A stretch of DNA of 64,000 bases from Bog-473 sp963730395 (GCA_963730395.1 CAVSSK010000021.1:124001-188000); one strand, 5' to 3'; shown: positions 1-7,866, counted from the first letter of the stretch. Numbers and translations: made by a program. The notes: generated by a model from the letters alone, not told the origin.

Positions 1-2
1 GG

Positions 3-227
3 GCGCGCGCCGTGGAGCAATTGCGGGCCGTGGCGGTAGAATTCGAGATGGCACCCATGCGCCACGCCGTCCACGTGTTGCCCGACGTCATGCGTGCCAT
101 CTTGCAGGCGGACGACCCCGAGGACCCGGCGCACTTCGCGCCGCTCGAGCCCCGGCTGGCCATGTTGGCCGACGACCTCGAATGGTGGATGCGGGCACTG
201 GCCACGGCGCGGGCCGCCGGCGGGTAG
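3..227 (+). CDS. NADPH-dependent FMN reductase-like protein, C-terminal fragment
   Basis: Open at the left edge, so only the last 74 codons are present. The frame runs through the window start (A-R-A-V-E-Q-L-R) with no convincing start of its own; the GTG at 12 is internal. The pattern (V/L)EQLR...EF...P.R followed by a helical C-terminus ending in WWxRALATAR resembles the last helix-strand-helix of NAD(P)H-dependent FMN reductases of the flavodoxin fold. The catalytic and flavin-binding parts lie outside the window, so the family call rests on the tail only. The next gene starts 60 bp downstream on the same strand. Confidence 0.5.
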   Translation, partial: ARAVEQLRAVAVEFEMAPMRHAVHVLPDVMRAILQADDPEDPAHFAPLEPRLAMLADDLEWWMRALATARAAGG

Positions 228-287
228 ACGGGGTCACGGGGCCGTCCACGGCATCCCGGGACGCCATCCCATGAGGAGGAACGACGT

Positions 288-1046
288 ATGGACAGCCCAC
301 TGCCGGCGCTACGCAACTCGGTCGGCCGGCTCCACCAGCTCTGCCGCGGGGTCGACGACGCCCAGCTCGCGCTGCAGTCCTACGCCGGCGAGTGGTCGAT
401 CGCCGACGTGCTCTCGCACATCGGCTCTGCCGCGGTCATCATGCGCCGCCGCCTGGAGGACACGCTGGCCGGCCTCGAGACACCAGAGGAGTTCACGCCG
501 GCGGTGTGGGACGAGTGGAACTCCAAGTCACCCCGGGCCAGGGCCGACGACGCGCTCGTCGCCGACGAGGGCGTGCTGGAAGCCCTGGAGGCGGTGAGCC
601 GCGAGGACCGCGCCCGCCTGCGCTTCCCCATGGGGCCCCTCAGCCTGGGGTTCGACGAGTTCACGGCGATGCGCCTCAACGAGCACGCGTTCCATACCTG
701 GGACATCGAGGTGGTGTTCGACGACGACGCGCGTCTCCCCGGCGACGCCGTGGCGGTGGTGGTGGACAACCTGGGGCTCATCGCCCGCTTCACCGGCCGA
801 CCGACCGGCGATGTGCGCGACATCGCCGTCCGCACGACCGACCCGGCGCGGGACTTCGCCGTCAGGCTGTCGGCCGACGCCGTGGAGCTCGGCGCCGGCG
901 CGGGCGGAGACGAATCCGACCTGGTGCTACCGGCCGAAGCCTTCTGCCGGCTCGTCTACGGGAGGCTCGACCCGGACCACACGCCGGCCTTCACCGGCGA
1001 CGAGTCGATCCTCGACACCCTGCGAGAGGTCTTCCCCGGTCCCTAG
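288..1046 (+). CDS. Maleylpyruvate isomerase/DinB-type mycothiol-dependent metalloprotein
   Basis: 252 residues, ATG start preceded by GAGGAACGAC. The N-terminal half is a DinB-like four-helix bundle with a SIADVLSHIGSA segment near residue 40-50. A second metal-ligand region, LNEHAFHTWDIEV, lies near 131-143, and a C-terminal alpha/beta domain follows. This is the layout of the MDMPI family (TIGR03083 type), zinc proteins that use or bind mycothiol in actinobacteria. The substrate is not predictable. The gene converges on the nucleotidyltransferase with only 4 bp between stop codons, so transcription units meet here. A related MDMPI domain recurs fused to SRPBCC at 14081-15058. Confidence 0.75.
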   Translation: MDSPLPALRNSVGRLHQLCRGVDDAQLALQSYAGEWSIADVLSHIGSAAVIMRRRLEDTLAGLETPEEFTPAVWDEWNSKSPRARADDALVADEGVLEALEAVSREDRARLRFPMGPLSLGFDEFTAMRLNEHAFHTWDIEVVFDDDARLPGDAVAVVVDNLGLIARFTGRPTGDVRDIAVRTTDPARDFAVRLSADAVELGAGAGGDESDLVLPAEAFCRLVYGRLDPDHTPAFTGDESILDTLREVFPGP

Positions 1047-1050
1047 CGCC

Positions 1051-2187
1051 TCAGCCCGACGCCGGGGGCGGGAGCGGGACGGCGCGGGGCGGCAGGCCGG
1101 CCACCCGGCGTGCCCGGGCGCGGATCCCGTGGCCGAGGGCGAGGTGGGCGATGAGGACCTTGACGCGCCGGGCCCGGGCGTCGGTCAGCGCGTACCTGAG
1201 CCGCCAGCCGGGCAGCTCGAGATTTGTCAGCGGCCAGGTGACCGAGAGGAGCCGGCGCATGGCGTCGCCCCGCGGACCCCGGGTGGGCAGGGGGAACAGG
1301 CCGGCCGGCGCGTCCAGGCCGGCCCGGCGAGCCATCTCCAGGGCGGCGCCGACCACCGTCACGCACTGTGCGGCTCCGGCCACGGCGCGCACACGGTCCC
1401 AGTCGACGGCGGCGCCGTGCGTCGCGGCGTCGCCCACGATCATCGCCAGGTCGGCCATCCAGACGAGCCGCACGAACCGGTGGTGCGGCTTCCCGGCGTG
1501 GGCGGCCAGCACGACCAGTTCCTCGGCGGAGGGCAACCCGAAGGCCGACGTGCCCGCGCACTCCAGCGGCTGGCGCATGGCCCACAACGTGCCGGGATCG
1601 AGCGCCGTCACCCGTTGCGATCCGCCCTCCAGCCCGTAGTGCAGCTCCAGGAAGAACGAGGGCACCTCGCGGTGGGTCAGCACGGTGTCGTAGTGGTCGC
1701 CTACCGCAGGGCGGGCTACCTGCCATCCGGCCTGCCCCAGGGCGTCGAGGGCGCGGCGGTGATCTGCCTGGGGCAGGAGCAGGTCGATGTCGTCCATGGG
1801 TCGCAAGCCGGGCTCGGGGTAACGGGCTGCCACCGCGGGCCCCTTGAAGACGACCGGTTCCAGCCCGGCGTCGGTCAGCGGCCGCACCGCGAGAGCGACG
1901 GCCCTCGGGAGCAGGAGCAGCGCCTCCATCCTGGAGGCGTCGGCCATGTTGCCGAGTGCGGCCCCGTCGGGCCCGAGGGCGTCGAGCGAGCCCGCCGCGC
2001 CCAGCGCCCGCCACAACAGAGGGCCGATGCGTTGCTCCGAGGCGGCGGCCACGGCCCAGCCGATGTCGGCCCCTCCGGCGAGGGCACGCCGGAGGGAGGC
2101 CGGATCGGGGTCCCGGCGGCAGGCTTCCCACAAGAGGGTCGCCGTCTGCTCGGTGACGGTGGTCGCCGGCACCGCGTCGTCCCGCAT
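1051..2187 (-). CDS. Nucleotidyltransferase family protein (NTP_transf_5 type)
   Basis: About 378 residues from the ATG at 2187; in-frame codons continue upstream to 2295 but look non-coding and Arg/Pro rich. Family hallmarks are a VVFKGPAVAARY segment (about residue 110) followed about 20 residues later by PMDDIDLLLP, whose D-x-D would bind the metal-nucleotide. Members of this family occur in RiPP and exopolysaccharide clusters, including the paeninodin lasso-peptide cluster, beside HPr-kinase homologues. Here it is divergent from a Tat-signal protein and an HPr-kinase/PqqD fusion, which supports a shared modification system. The nucleotide transferred and the acceptor are unknown. Confidence 0.75.
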   Translation of the reverse strand: MRDDAVPATTVTEQTATLLWEACRRDPDPASLRRALAGGADIGWAVAAASEQRIGPLLWRALGAAGSLDALGPDGAALGNMADASRMEALLLLPRAVALAVRPLTDAGLEPVVFKGPAVAARYPEPGLRPMDDIDLLLPQADHRRALDALGQAGWQVARPAVGDHYDTVLTHREVPSFFLELHYGLEGGSQRVTALDPGTLWAMRQPLECAGTSAFGLPSAEELVVLAAHAGKPHHRFVRLVWMADLAMIVGDAATHGAAVDWDRVRAVAGAAQCVTVVGAALEMARRAGLDAPAGLFPLPTRGPRGDAMRRLLSVTWPLTNLELPGWRLRYALTDARARRVKVLIAHLALGHGIRARARRVAGLPPRAVPLPPPASG

Positions 2188-2471
2188 GCGCTTATCATGC
2201 CGCCCCGCGGACCGGCCCAGGCGAGCCGGTCGGGCCGGAACGGGCCGCATGGGACTTCGGTTCGGGGCCGCCCCCCGGCGCTCGGCCACGGCCATGGCAA
2301 GACCTCCGTGGGGGCACAGGAGGCGGTGTGCCCATTCGTTCCCAGGGCGAACGGGCCGGCCGCAGACTGGCCGGGCGCCCGGTGGGCGCTTTATTTGAGC
2401 CGTGAAGACCCAGGAGGAGTAGGGTTTTCAGTAATTGGTCAGGAATTGGCGAGTCAAGAACGGCGGTAGAT
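2188..2471. promoter_or_regulatory. Divergent intergenic region between nucleotidyltransferase and Tat-protein genes
   Basis: 284 bp separating two divergent genes, so promoters for both should lie here. The last 80 bases before the + strand gene are markedly AT-richer than the surroundings and contain two AATTGG blocks in GTAATTGGTCAGGAATTGG. I could not identify convincing -35/-10 hexamers or a strong ribosome binding site for the gene at 2472. Confidence 0.35.
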
Positions 2472-2942
2472 ATGCACGTTGACGACACACTCCCGGATGC
2501 GGCGGCATCTCCGGCTGGTGGCCCCCGCTCGGGCCGGACCCCGATCTCGAGGCGCCAGGCCCTCGGGCGCATGTCTGCGCTGGCCACGGCCGGCGCGGCC
2601 GCCTGGGTGGTGCCCGAGATCCTGACGGCGAAGCCCGCCGGCGCCACCATGTCAATGCCGGGGGACGGCCCCATCTCGTCCGGGTCCGACGGCCCGACCG
2701 TGAGCGGGGTGACCACGGCGGCCTCCACCCAATCGTCGGGTCCCACGAGCGGGGTGACCACTGCGGCGGCCACCCAACCGGCGGGTGCACTGGCCTCCAG
2801 CGGCATCGACATCCAGCGCGACGTGGAGATCGGGGCAGCGTTGGTCGCCGGTGGATGGGCGATGCAGCACTGGGCAAGCCGGACGCCGAAGCCGGCGGCC
2901 GACGGCCAGATCGAGGCCGGGAGCGCGGGCGACCCGTCCTGA
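2472..2942 (+). CDS. Small Tat-signal, Ser/Thr-rich exported protein
   Basis: 156 residues, not assignable to a known enzyme family. A twin-arginine motif ISRRQALGRM near residues 28-37 is followed by a hydrophobic stretch (SALATAGAAAWVVPEIL) and a likely cleavage after AKPAGA, so export by the Tat route is predicted. The mature part is low complexity, rich in Ser, Thr, Gly and Ala, with a duplicated 15-residue unit of the form SGVTTAAxTQxxGxx. It contains no cysteine. It lies 14 bp upstream of an HPr-kinase-like/PqqD protein and divergent from a nucleotidyltransferase. That placement suggests, as inference, that it is the substrate or precursor the two enzymes act on. Alternatively it is an unrelated secreted protein. 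Confidence 0.6.
   Translation: MHVDDTLPDAAASPAGGPRSGRTPISRRQALGRMSALATAGAAAWVVPEILTAKPAGATMSMPGDGPISSGSDGPTVSGVTTAASTQSSGPTSGVTTAAATQPAGALASSGIDIQRDVEIGAALVAGGWAMQHWASRTPKPAADGQIEAGSAGDPS
2703..2792 (+). repeat. Two-copy 45-bp imperfect tandem repeat inside the Tat protein gene
   Basis: Copies at 2703-2747 and 2748-2792 both begin AGCGGGGTGACCAC and encode 15-residue units starting SGVTTAA. Differences are mostly substitutions and the reading frame is kept, so the repeat is a protein-level feature that could vary in copy number between strains. Confidence 0.7.
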
Positions 2943-2956
2943 GTCGCAGGGGCCCC

Positions 2957-4147
2957 GTGGACGACTGGGCGCATCGCACGCCGAACCTGAACGGACTGTC
3001 GTACCGCTTCTCGGTGCGCGCCGACGACCGGCGCCTCGGTCACCTCGTCGACGTCGCGCTGGGCGGGTTGCGTGACGCCGGCGAGGGTCCGCCGGCCGAG
3101 CACTGCTACTCGTTGACCGCGTCGGAGGGAGTTGCGGGCACCGTCGACGTGACCCGGGACGGCGAGGTCGTCGCTCGCGGGCAACGCAACGGTGACGCCG
3201 TGGGATGGGTCGTGTGGGACGTGAACCGTGCCGCAGCCGAGGCCAGTGGGGACCACCTCCTCTTCCACGCCGGCGCGCTCGAGGCCGGCGGAATCGGCGT
3301 CCTGGTCCCCGGACCCTCGGGTTCGGGTAAGTCCACGCTGGTAGCGGGCCTGGCCCGCGCCGGGCTCGGTTACCTGACCGACGAGCTGGCCGCCCTCGAC
3401 CTGGCGAGCGGGGAGCTGCTGCCGTACCCCAAGCCGATCACCGTGAAGCCCGGCAGCTTCACCGCGCTCTCCGACCTGGACCCTGCGGCCGGACTCGACC
3501 CTGGGCCCGGCTCCTGGGCCGGCGAGGAGTGGCAGGTGCCGGCCGGAGCGGGTACCGGCATCCGGATCGGCCGGGCCTGTCAGCCCGGTGTCGTCGTGGT
3601 GCCCCGCTACGACGCCGGCGCGGAGACCGCACTCACACGGCTGACGGAAACCGAGGCGTTCTTCGCGCTGGCGGCCAACGCCGTGAACCTCCTCCCGCTC
3701 GGAGCCGCCGCCACCGCCGTCCTGGGCCGCGTCGCGGCGGGGTGCCGGTGTTGTGCCCTCACCATGTCGGACCTCGACGAGGCGTGCCGCCTGGTCCAAG
3801 GGCTCGTGACCGAGGCGGCAGGCCGGCTGCGAGACGGGGCGGTGTGCGTGACCGCTGAGTGGGCGCACGGGGACGGGCGTCTGGTGCGCCGGGACACCGT
3901 CGCCGTGCCGCTCGACGACAACCTGGCCGTGTACGACGAGGTGGGGCAGTTGATGATCCTGCTCAACACGAGCGCGGCGGCCGTGTGGCAGCTCTGCGAC
4001 GGCACGAGGACCCTGGACGAAGTGGTGCGCGCTCTCGCCGAGGCGCACGGGGCGTCCGCCGCCGACGCAGAGGTGATCGGCGAGGACGTGCGGCTGACCG
4101 TGGACAAGCTGGTCGAACTGGGCCTGGTCGTCGACGCCGAGACGTAG
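2957..4147 (+). CDS. HPr kinase-like P-loop protein fused to a C-terminal PqqD (RRE) domain
   Basis: 396 residues from the GTG at 2957; the longer in-frame extension overlaps the preceding gene and is not credible. The central part carries a P-loop GPSGSGKST (about 119-127), a following TDELAALDL and a PKPITVKPGSF segment, typical of HPr kinase-related proteins. The C-terminal 90 residues (about 308-396) are a PqqD-like winged helix with the usual NTSAAAVWQLCDGTRTLDEV pattern. PqqD domains bind leader peptides in RiPP pathways. HPr-kinase homologues paired with this nucleotidyltransferase family phosphorylate a lasso peptide in the paeninodin system. Here recognition domain and kinase are one polypeptide. 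No lasso cyclase or leader peptidase is visible in the window, so the true product is unknown. Confidence 0.75.
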   Translation: MDDWAHRTPNLNGLSYRFSVRADDRRLGHLVDVALGGLRDAGEGPPAEHCYSLTASEGVAGTVDVTRDGEVVARGQRNGDAVGWVVWDVNRAAAEASGDHLLFHAGALEAGGIGVLVPGPSGSGKSTLVAGLARAGLGYLTDELAALDLASGELLPYPKPITVKPGSFTALSDLDPAAGLDPGPGSWAGEEWQVPAGAGTGIRIGRACQPGVVVVPRYDAGAETALTRLTETEAFFALAANAVNLLPLGAAATAVLGRVAAGCRCCALTMSDLDEACRLVQGLVTEAAGRLRDGAVCVTAEWAHGDGRLVRRDTVAVPLDDNLAVYDEVGQLMILLNTSAAAVWQLCDGTRTLDEVVRALAEAHGASAADAEVIGEDVRLTVDKLVELGLVVDAET

Positions 4148-4184
4148 GAGTTGCCTCCTCGGGGACGGTTGTGGAGGATGGGGC

Positions 4185-5015
4185 GTGGCCATCGCCCACC
4201 TGTCGAGTGCCGCCGGCCCGGACGAGGTGGCGGCGACGGTCGGCCGTGACGGCGCCGTGGTCGTCGACGGGGTGGCGCCGCCGCCGCTGCTCGACCGCAT
4301 CGAGTCCGAGCTGCGCCCCTACCTCGATGCGACACCGACCGGGCCCGACGACTTCAGCGGCAACCGCACCCGGCGGACCGGGTCGTTGATCGCCCGCTCG
4401 CCGTCGTGCCGAGAGCTCGTGATGCACCCGCTCGCCCTGGGCACCGCGCGCACCTTCCTGGGGCACGCGACGAACATCCAATTGCACCTGACGCAGGCCA
4501 TCGCCATCGGCCCGGGGGAGAGCGCCCAGCCCATCCACCGGGACCAGTGGGCGTTCGACTTCTTCCCGTTCCCGCCGGGCTACGAGGTGCAGTGCAACAC
4601 CATCTGGGCGCTCAACGACTTCACCGAGTTGAACGGTGCCACCCGCATCGTCCCGGGTAGCAACCACCGAGAGGACAAGCTGAAGTTCGCCCTCGATGAC
4701 ACCGAGCCCGCAGAGATGGCGCGCGGCTCGGTCCTCTTCTACTCAGGGAGCGTGTACCACGGTGGTGGCCCCAACCGCTCCGACGCCACTCGTGTCGGGC
4801 TGAACATCACTTACAACGTGGCCTGGCTGCGCCAGGAGGAGAACCAGTATCTCTCCGTGCCGCGCGAGGTCGCCGAGACGTTGCCGACCGACCTGCTCCG
4901 CCTGATGGGGTACGACCGCGGTGCGTACGCGCTCGGCTACATCGACGACTTGCGCGATCCCATTGAGGCGGTGCGTCCCGGCACCGGTTCGACGGGCTTC
5001 GCAGTGGCCGGGTAG
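4185..5015 (+). CDS. Phytanoyl-CoA dioxygenase (PhyH) family protein
   Basis: 276 residues from a GTG start 37 bp after the kinase/PqqD gene. It has the Fe(II)/2-oxoglutarate dioxygenase facial triad: IHRDQW near residue 117-122 gives H-x-D, and VYHGGG near 190 gives the distal His. A downstream Arg in DATRVGLN is placed to bind 2-oxoglutarate. PhyH enzymes hydroxylate acyl-CoAs, small metabolites or halogenated and peptide natural products, so the substrate cannot be read from sequence. It begins a compact series with GNAT, hydratase-like and second PhyH genes. Confidence 0.8.
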   Translation: MAIAHLSSAAGPDEVAATVGRDGAVVVDGVAPPPLLDRIESELRPYLDATPTGPDDFSGNRTRRTGSLIARSPSCRELVMHPLALGTARTFLGHATNIQLHLTQAIAIGPGESAQPIHRDQWAFDFFPFPPGYEVQCNTIWALNDFTELNGATRIVPGSNHREDKLKFALDDTEPAEMARGSVLFYSGSVYHGGGPNRSDATRVGLNITYNVAWLRQEENQYLSVPREVAETLPTDLLRLMGYDRGAYALGYIDDLRDPIEAVRPGTGSTGFAVAG

Positions 5016-5084
5016 CGGTCGCGCCCGGTTGCATCCCCCATGCGATCAACCGCCAGCGCGTGGAGCACCGGTACGGTGGGTGCC

Positions 5085-5570
5085 GTGCCCGTGGACATCC
5101 GGATGGCCACGGTGGACGACTACGACGAGTTGTTCACCGCGTTCAGTCACATCGTCGGTGCCCGTGAGGGCTTCCCCCAGCTTCCACCACTCACCCGCCA
5201 GGACTTCGACGACTACTGGATCGAACACTCGGCCGCGGTCTGCGTCGCTCACTTCGGCGGCTACCTGATCGGTGCCTACTACATCAAGCCCAACTTCGTC
5301 GGCCGGGCGGCCCACATCGCGAATGCCGGCTACTTCGTCCTCGCGCCATACCGGAGCACGGGAGTGGGGCGGACGATGGTGGAGCACTCACTGGGCGAGG
5401 CGCGGCGCCTGGGGTTCGACGCCATGCAGTTCAACCTCGTGTTCGAGTCCAACCCAGCGCGGAGCATGTACCGCAAGCTGGGCTTCGAGGAGATCGGCCG
5501 CATACCCGAGGCCGTCGAGGGCGAGGACGCACTGATCTACTGGCGCAGCCTGGCGGACATAGAGCCGTGA
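5085..5570 (+). CDS. GNAT family N-acetyltransferase
   Basis: 161 residues if started at GTG 5085 (VDIRMATVDDYDELF), which fits the usual GNAT N-terminus; an ATG at 5040 would add 15 unconserved residues. Motif A is seen as STGVGRTMVEHSLGEARRLG, followed by the C-terminal FESNPARSMYRKLGFEEIG that closes the acetyl-CoA fold. The predicted role is transfer of an acyl group from acyl-CoA to an amine. The stop overlaps the next start by 4 bases, indicating translational coupling with the hydratase-like gene. Confidence 0.8.
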   Translation: MPVDIRMATVDDYDELFTAFSHIVGAREGFPQLPPLTRQDFDDYWIEHSAAVCVAHFGGYLIGAYYIKPNFVGRAAHIANAGYFVLAPYRSTGVGRTMVEHSLGEARRLGFDAMQFNLVFESNPARSMYRKLGFEEIGRIPEAVEGEDALIYWRSLADIEP

Positions 5571-6331
5571 GCGGTCGCGACATCACGGTGGACCGGCACG
5601 GTGACCACGTCGCCGTCGTGTGCATGCACCGGCCGCCGAACAACTACTTCGACACGACCCTGATCGAAGAGGTGGCGGCGGCCTACGAGACCCTCGACCA
5701 CTCGGGGTGGTGCCGCGCCATCGTGCTGGCCTCCGAGGGCCGGCACTTCTGCGCCGGCCTCGACTTCGCGGCCAACGCCGGGCAGGACATCGCCGCCCTC
5801 TATCGCGCCGCAGTCCGTCTCTTCGCCGCGTCGCTCCCCGTGGTGGCCGCCGTGCAGGGCGCGGCCATCGGAGGCGGCTGCGGGCTGGCACTGTCGGCCG
5901 ACTTCCGGGTGGCCACGCCCCAGAGCCGCTTCAGCGCGAACTTCGCGCGCCTCGGCTTCCACCATGGCTTTGCCCTCACCGTGACGCTCCCGGCGACCGT
6001 CGGCAGGCAGGCCGCAGCCGACCTGCTGCTCACGGGCCGGAGGGTCGGGGGCGACGTGGCGCTCGCCCTCGGCCTGTGCGACCGCCTGGCCGGTGACGGC
6101 GAGGGCGAGCTGTTGGGTGCGGCGCTGGGCTACGCCGACGAGCTTGCCGCCGCGGGACCGCTTGCGGTCCGCTCCATCCGGGCCACGCTGCGTCGCGGCA
6201 TGGTGGAGGAGACCCGGCTCGCCATGGAGCACGAGTGTGCCGAGCAGCTCCGCCTGCGCGACAGCGCAGATTTCGCCGAGGGGGTGCGCGCCGCCGCCGA
6301 GCGCCGTGAGCCTCGGTTCAGCGGGTCATGA
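5567..6331 (+). CDS. Enoyl-CoA hydratase/isomerase-like protein lacking both catalytic glutamates
   Basis: 254 residues, GTG start in a GTGA overlap with the GNAT gene. The crotonase fold is clear: HFCAGLDF near residue 60 and GAAIGGGCGLALSADF near 98-112 supply the oxyanion-hole backbone NH groups. Where true hydratases have Glu after GGGC (…GGGCELA) this protein has Gly, and the second Glu region (…EILLGTIPGAGG) reads NFARLGFHHGF. A hydratase mechanism is therefore unlikely; another crotonase chemistry or a binding role is possible. It overlaps the following PhyH gene by 4 bp. Confidence 0.75.
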   Translation: MSGRDITVDRHGDHVAVVCMHRPPNNYFDTTLIEEVAAAYETLDHSGWCRAIVLASEGRHFCAGLDFAANAGQDIAALYRAAVRLFAASLPVVAAVQGAAIGGGCGLALSADFRVATPQSRFSANFARLGFHHGFALTVTLPATVGRQAAADLLLTGRRVGGDVALALGLCDRLAGDGEGELLGAALGYADELAAAGPLAVRSIRATLRRGMVEETRLAMEHECAEQLRLRDSADFAEGVRAAAERREPRFSGS

Positions 6332-7161
6332 GCGCGGCCGGACCCGCGGTCCACGAGTTGAACACCTCGTTCTCATGGGCCGACCACACGGGCCCTTTCC
6401 GGGCCGTGACACCCGAACAGGCCCGCCAGTACGACGAGTCGGGGTTCTTCGTGTTGGAGGGCGCGCTCAATGCGGAGGAGGTGGCGGAGCTGGTCGGGGA
6501 GATCGACCCCTTCGAAGCGCGGCAGGAGGAGGCGTTGCGCGCGATGGACGGCGGGCGCTTCTTCATTGCCCGAGCCGACGAGATCACCTTCACGACCCAC
6601 CTCGTGGTGCGCTCGGCGATGCTGCACCGCTTCACGTCCTCGGCGCTCTTCGCCGACGTGTGCGCCGACCTCATCGGTCCTGACGTCCGCCTGTACTGGG
6701 ACCAGGCGGTGTACAAGAAGCCGGGCACCGAGTCGCCGTTCCCGTGGCACCAGGACAACGGGTACGCCTTCGTGGAGCCGCAGCAGTATCTGACCTGCTG
6801 GGTCGCGCTGACCGACGCCACCGAGGACAACGGGTGCCCGTGGGTGGTGCCCGGTCTGCACCGACTCGGCACGCTCGCGCACGAGTACTCCGACATCGGC
6901 TTCGTCTGCCTGCGCGAACCCGAGCAGTCCGTTGCCGTTCCGGCGCCCGCCGGCAGCATCGTCGTGTTCTCCTCGCTGACGCCGCACTCGACCGGCCCCA
7001 ACCGCACCGGCGGGGTGCGCAAGGCCTACATCGTGCAGTTCGCGCCGACGGGAGCCGCGGTGATCCGGGCCGAGCCGGGCGGAGGCACGACCCGGATCAC
7101 CGCCGACGACGAGGCTCGGCAGTACGAGGTGCTGCGCGCCGGCGAGCGCGTCACGAGCTAG
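6328..7161 (+). CDS. Second phytanoyl-CoA dioxygenase (PhyH) family protein
   Basis: 277 residues, ATG in an ATGA overlap with the preceding gene. The iron triad is visible: PWHQDNGY (about 139-146) gives H-x-D and LTPHSTGPNRTGGVRKAY (about 217-234) gives the distal His and 2-oxoglutarate Arg. It is clearly diverged from the PhyH at 4185, so the two probably oxidise different positions or substrates rather than being a recent duplication. It is the last gene of the operon; its stop overlaps the convergent DUF5666 gene by 4 bp. Confidence 0.8.
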   Translation: MSAAGPAVHELNTSFSWADHTGPFRAVTPEQARQYDESGFFVLEGALNAEEVAELVGEIDPFEARQEEALRAMDGGRFFIARADEITFTTHLVVRSAMLHRFTSSALFADVCADLIGPDVRLYWDQAVYKKPGTESPFPWHQDNGYAFVEPQQYLTCWVALTDATEDNGCPWVVPGLHRLGTLAHEYSDIGFVCLREPEQSVAVPAPAGSIVVFSSLTPHSTGPNRTGGVRKAYIVQFAPTGAAVIRAEPGGGTTRITADDEARQYEVLRAGERVTS

Positions 7162-7691
7162 GGAACCCGCCGTGTCGGTGCCGCCCCTGACCGGCACGCG
7201 CCCGCGGGTGGTGGGCCGGTGCCGATCACGATGCTCGACGCGGTGACGGTGCCGTCGCTGTTCTTGGTGCCCTGCGCGCCGACGAAGTCGCCGACCTTGA
7301 GCGCCGACGCGCTCGAGTTCGAGGACGCGCCGCTCGGGCCGGACATGGTCTTGAAGGTGGTGGCGGAGCTGTAGACGACCGTCGTCGTCTTGCTCCGCGT
7401 CCGCACCGTGATGTCGGCACCGCTCAGGGCACTGATCCGGCCGAGGATCGTGGGCCGGGCCGTCCCGGCGGGAGGCTGGCCGCGCGGCCCGGCCCCGGTG
7501 CTCGAGCTCGCGGGCCTCGTCGTGGCACCCACCGCCGCGGTACCGGTGACCAGGCTCAACACGCTGGCCAGCACACCGCCTGCCACGAGGGTCTGGCGGG
7601 GAGTGGACCATCGCCACCGGGCGCCGCGGCGCGGCGCGGGGAGCGCGCGGCCGGTGGTGGGGGTTGCCAGCTGCGGTGGAGTGCGCTTCAT
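7158..7691 (-). CDS. Secreted or membrane-anchored DUF5666-like protein
   Basis: 177 residues. An Arg-rich N-terminus is followed by one hydrophobic segment near residues 33-55 (TLVAGGVLASVLSLVTGTA), which could be an uncleaved anchor or signal. The remainder has the DUF5666 pattern: GRISALSGADITVRT, then VYSSATTFKTM, then LKVGDFVGAQGTKNSDGTV and TASSIVIG, a small beta-barrel of OB type. Function unknown. It converges on the PhyH operon, and its upstream region faces the divergent P450 gene. Confidence 0.65.
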   Translation of the reverse strand: MKRTPPQLATPTTGRALPAPRRGARWRWSTPRQTLVAGGVLASVLSLVTGTAAVGATTRPASSSTGAGPRGQPPAGTARPTILGRISALSGADITVRTRSKTTTVVYSSATTFKTMSGPSGASSNSSASALKVGDFVGAQGTKNSDGTVTASSIVIGTGPPPAGACRSGAAPTRRVP

Positions 7692-7813
7692 GTGTGCTTC
7701 CTTGCCCTGTCGTTGACCCGGCGATCTGCCGTGGCTGCACCATGCGCCGTTGGCGTGTGACCACGCTGCACGGGGGCTGGGGCCTCGGTCACAAGCTGGG
7801 GGCTGGCGACCGG

Positions 7814-7829
7814 GGCCCTGTTCAGGGCC
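7814..7829. promoter_or_regulatory. 16-bp palindrome upstream of the P450 gene
   Basis: GGCCCTG TT CAGGGCC, a perfect inverted repeat with 7-base arms ending 37 bp before the P450 ATG. Position and symmetry suit a repressor operator; no regulator gene lies next to it. A more distant TGTGACC/GGTCACA pair (7756-7762 and 7787-7793) is also present. Confidence 0.3.
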
Positions 7830-7866
7830 GCACTAGGGTGGGCCGCACAGGACCAAGGGGGTTCAC

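Noticed and set aside
2195..4300. 701-codon minus-strand frame opposite the Tat protein and kinase/PqqD genes
   Set aside because: Antisense shadow typical of high-GC DNA; no domain, while the + strand frames have clear motifs.
1..7161. Lasso-peptide cluster
   Set aside because: No asparagine-synthase-like cyclase, no B2 protease and no short precursor with a lasso core; only the kinase/nucleotidyltransferase similarity remains.
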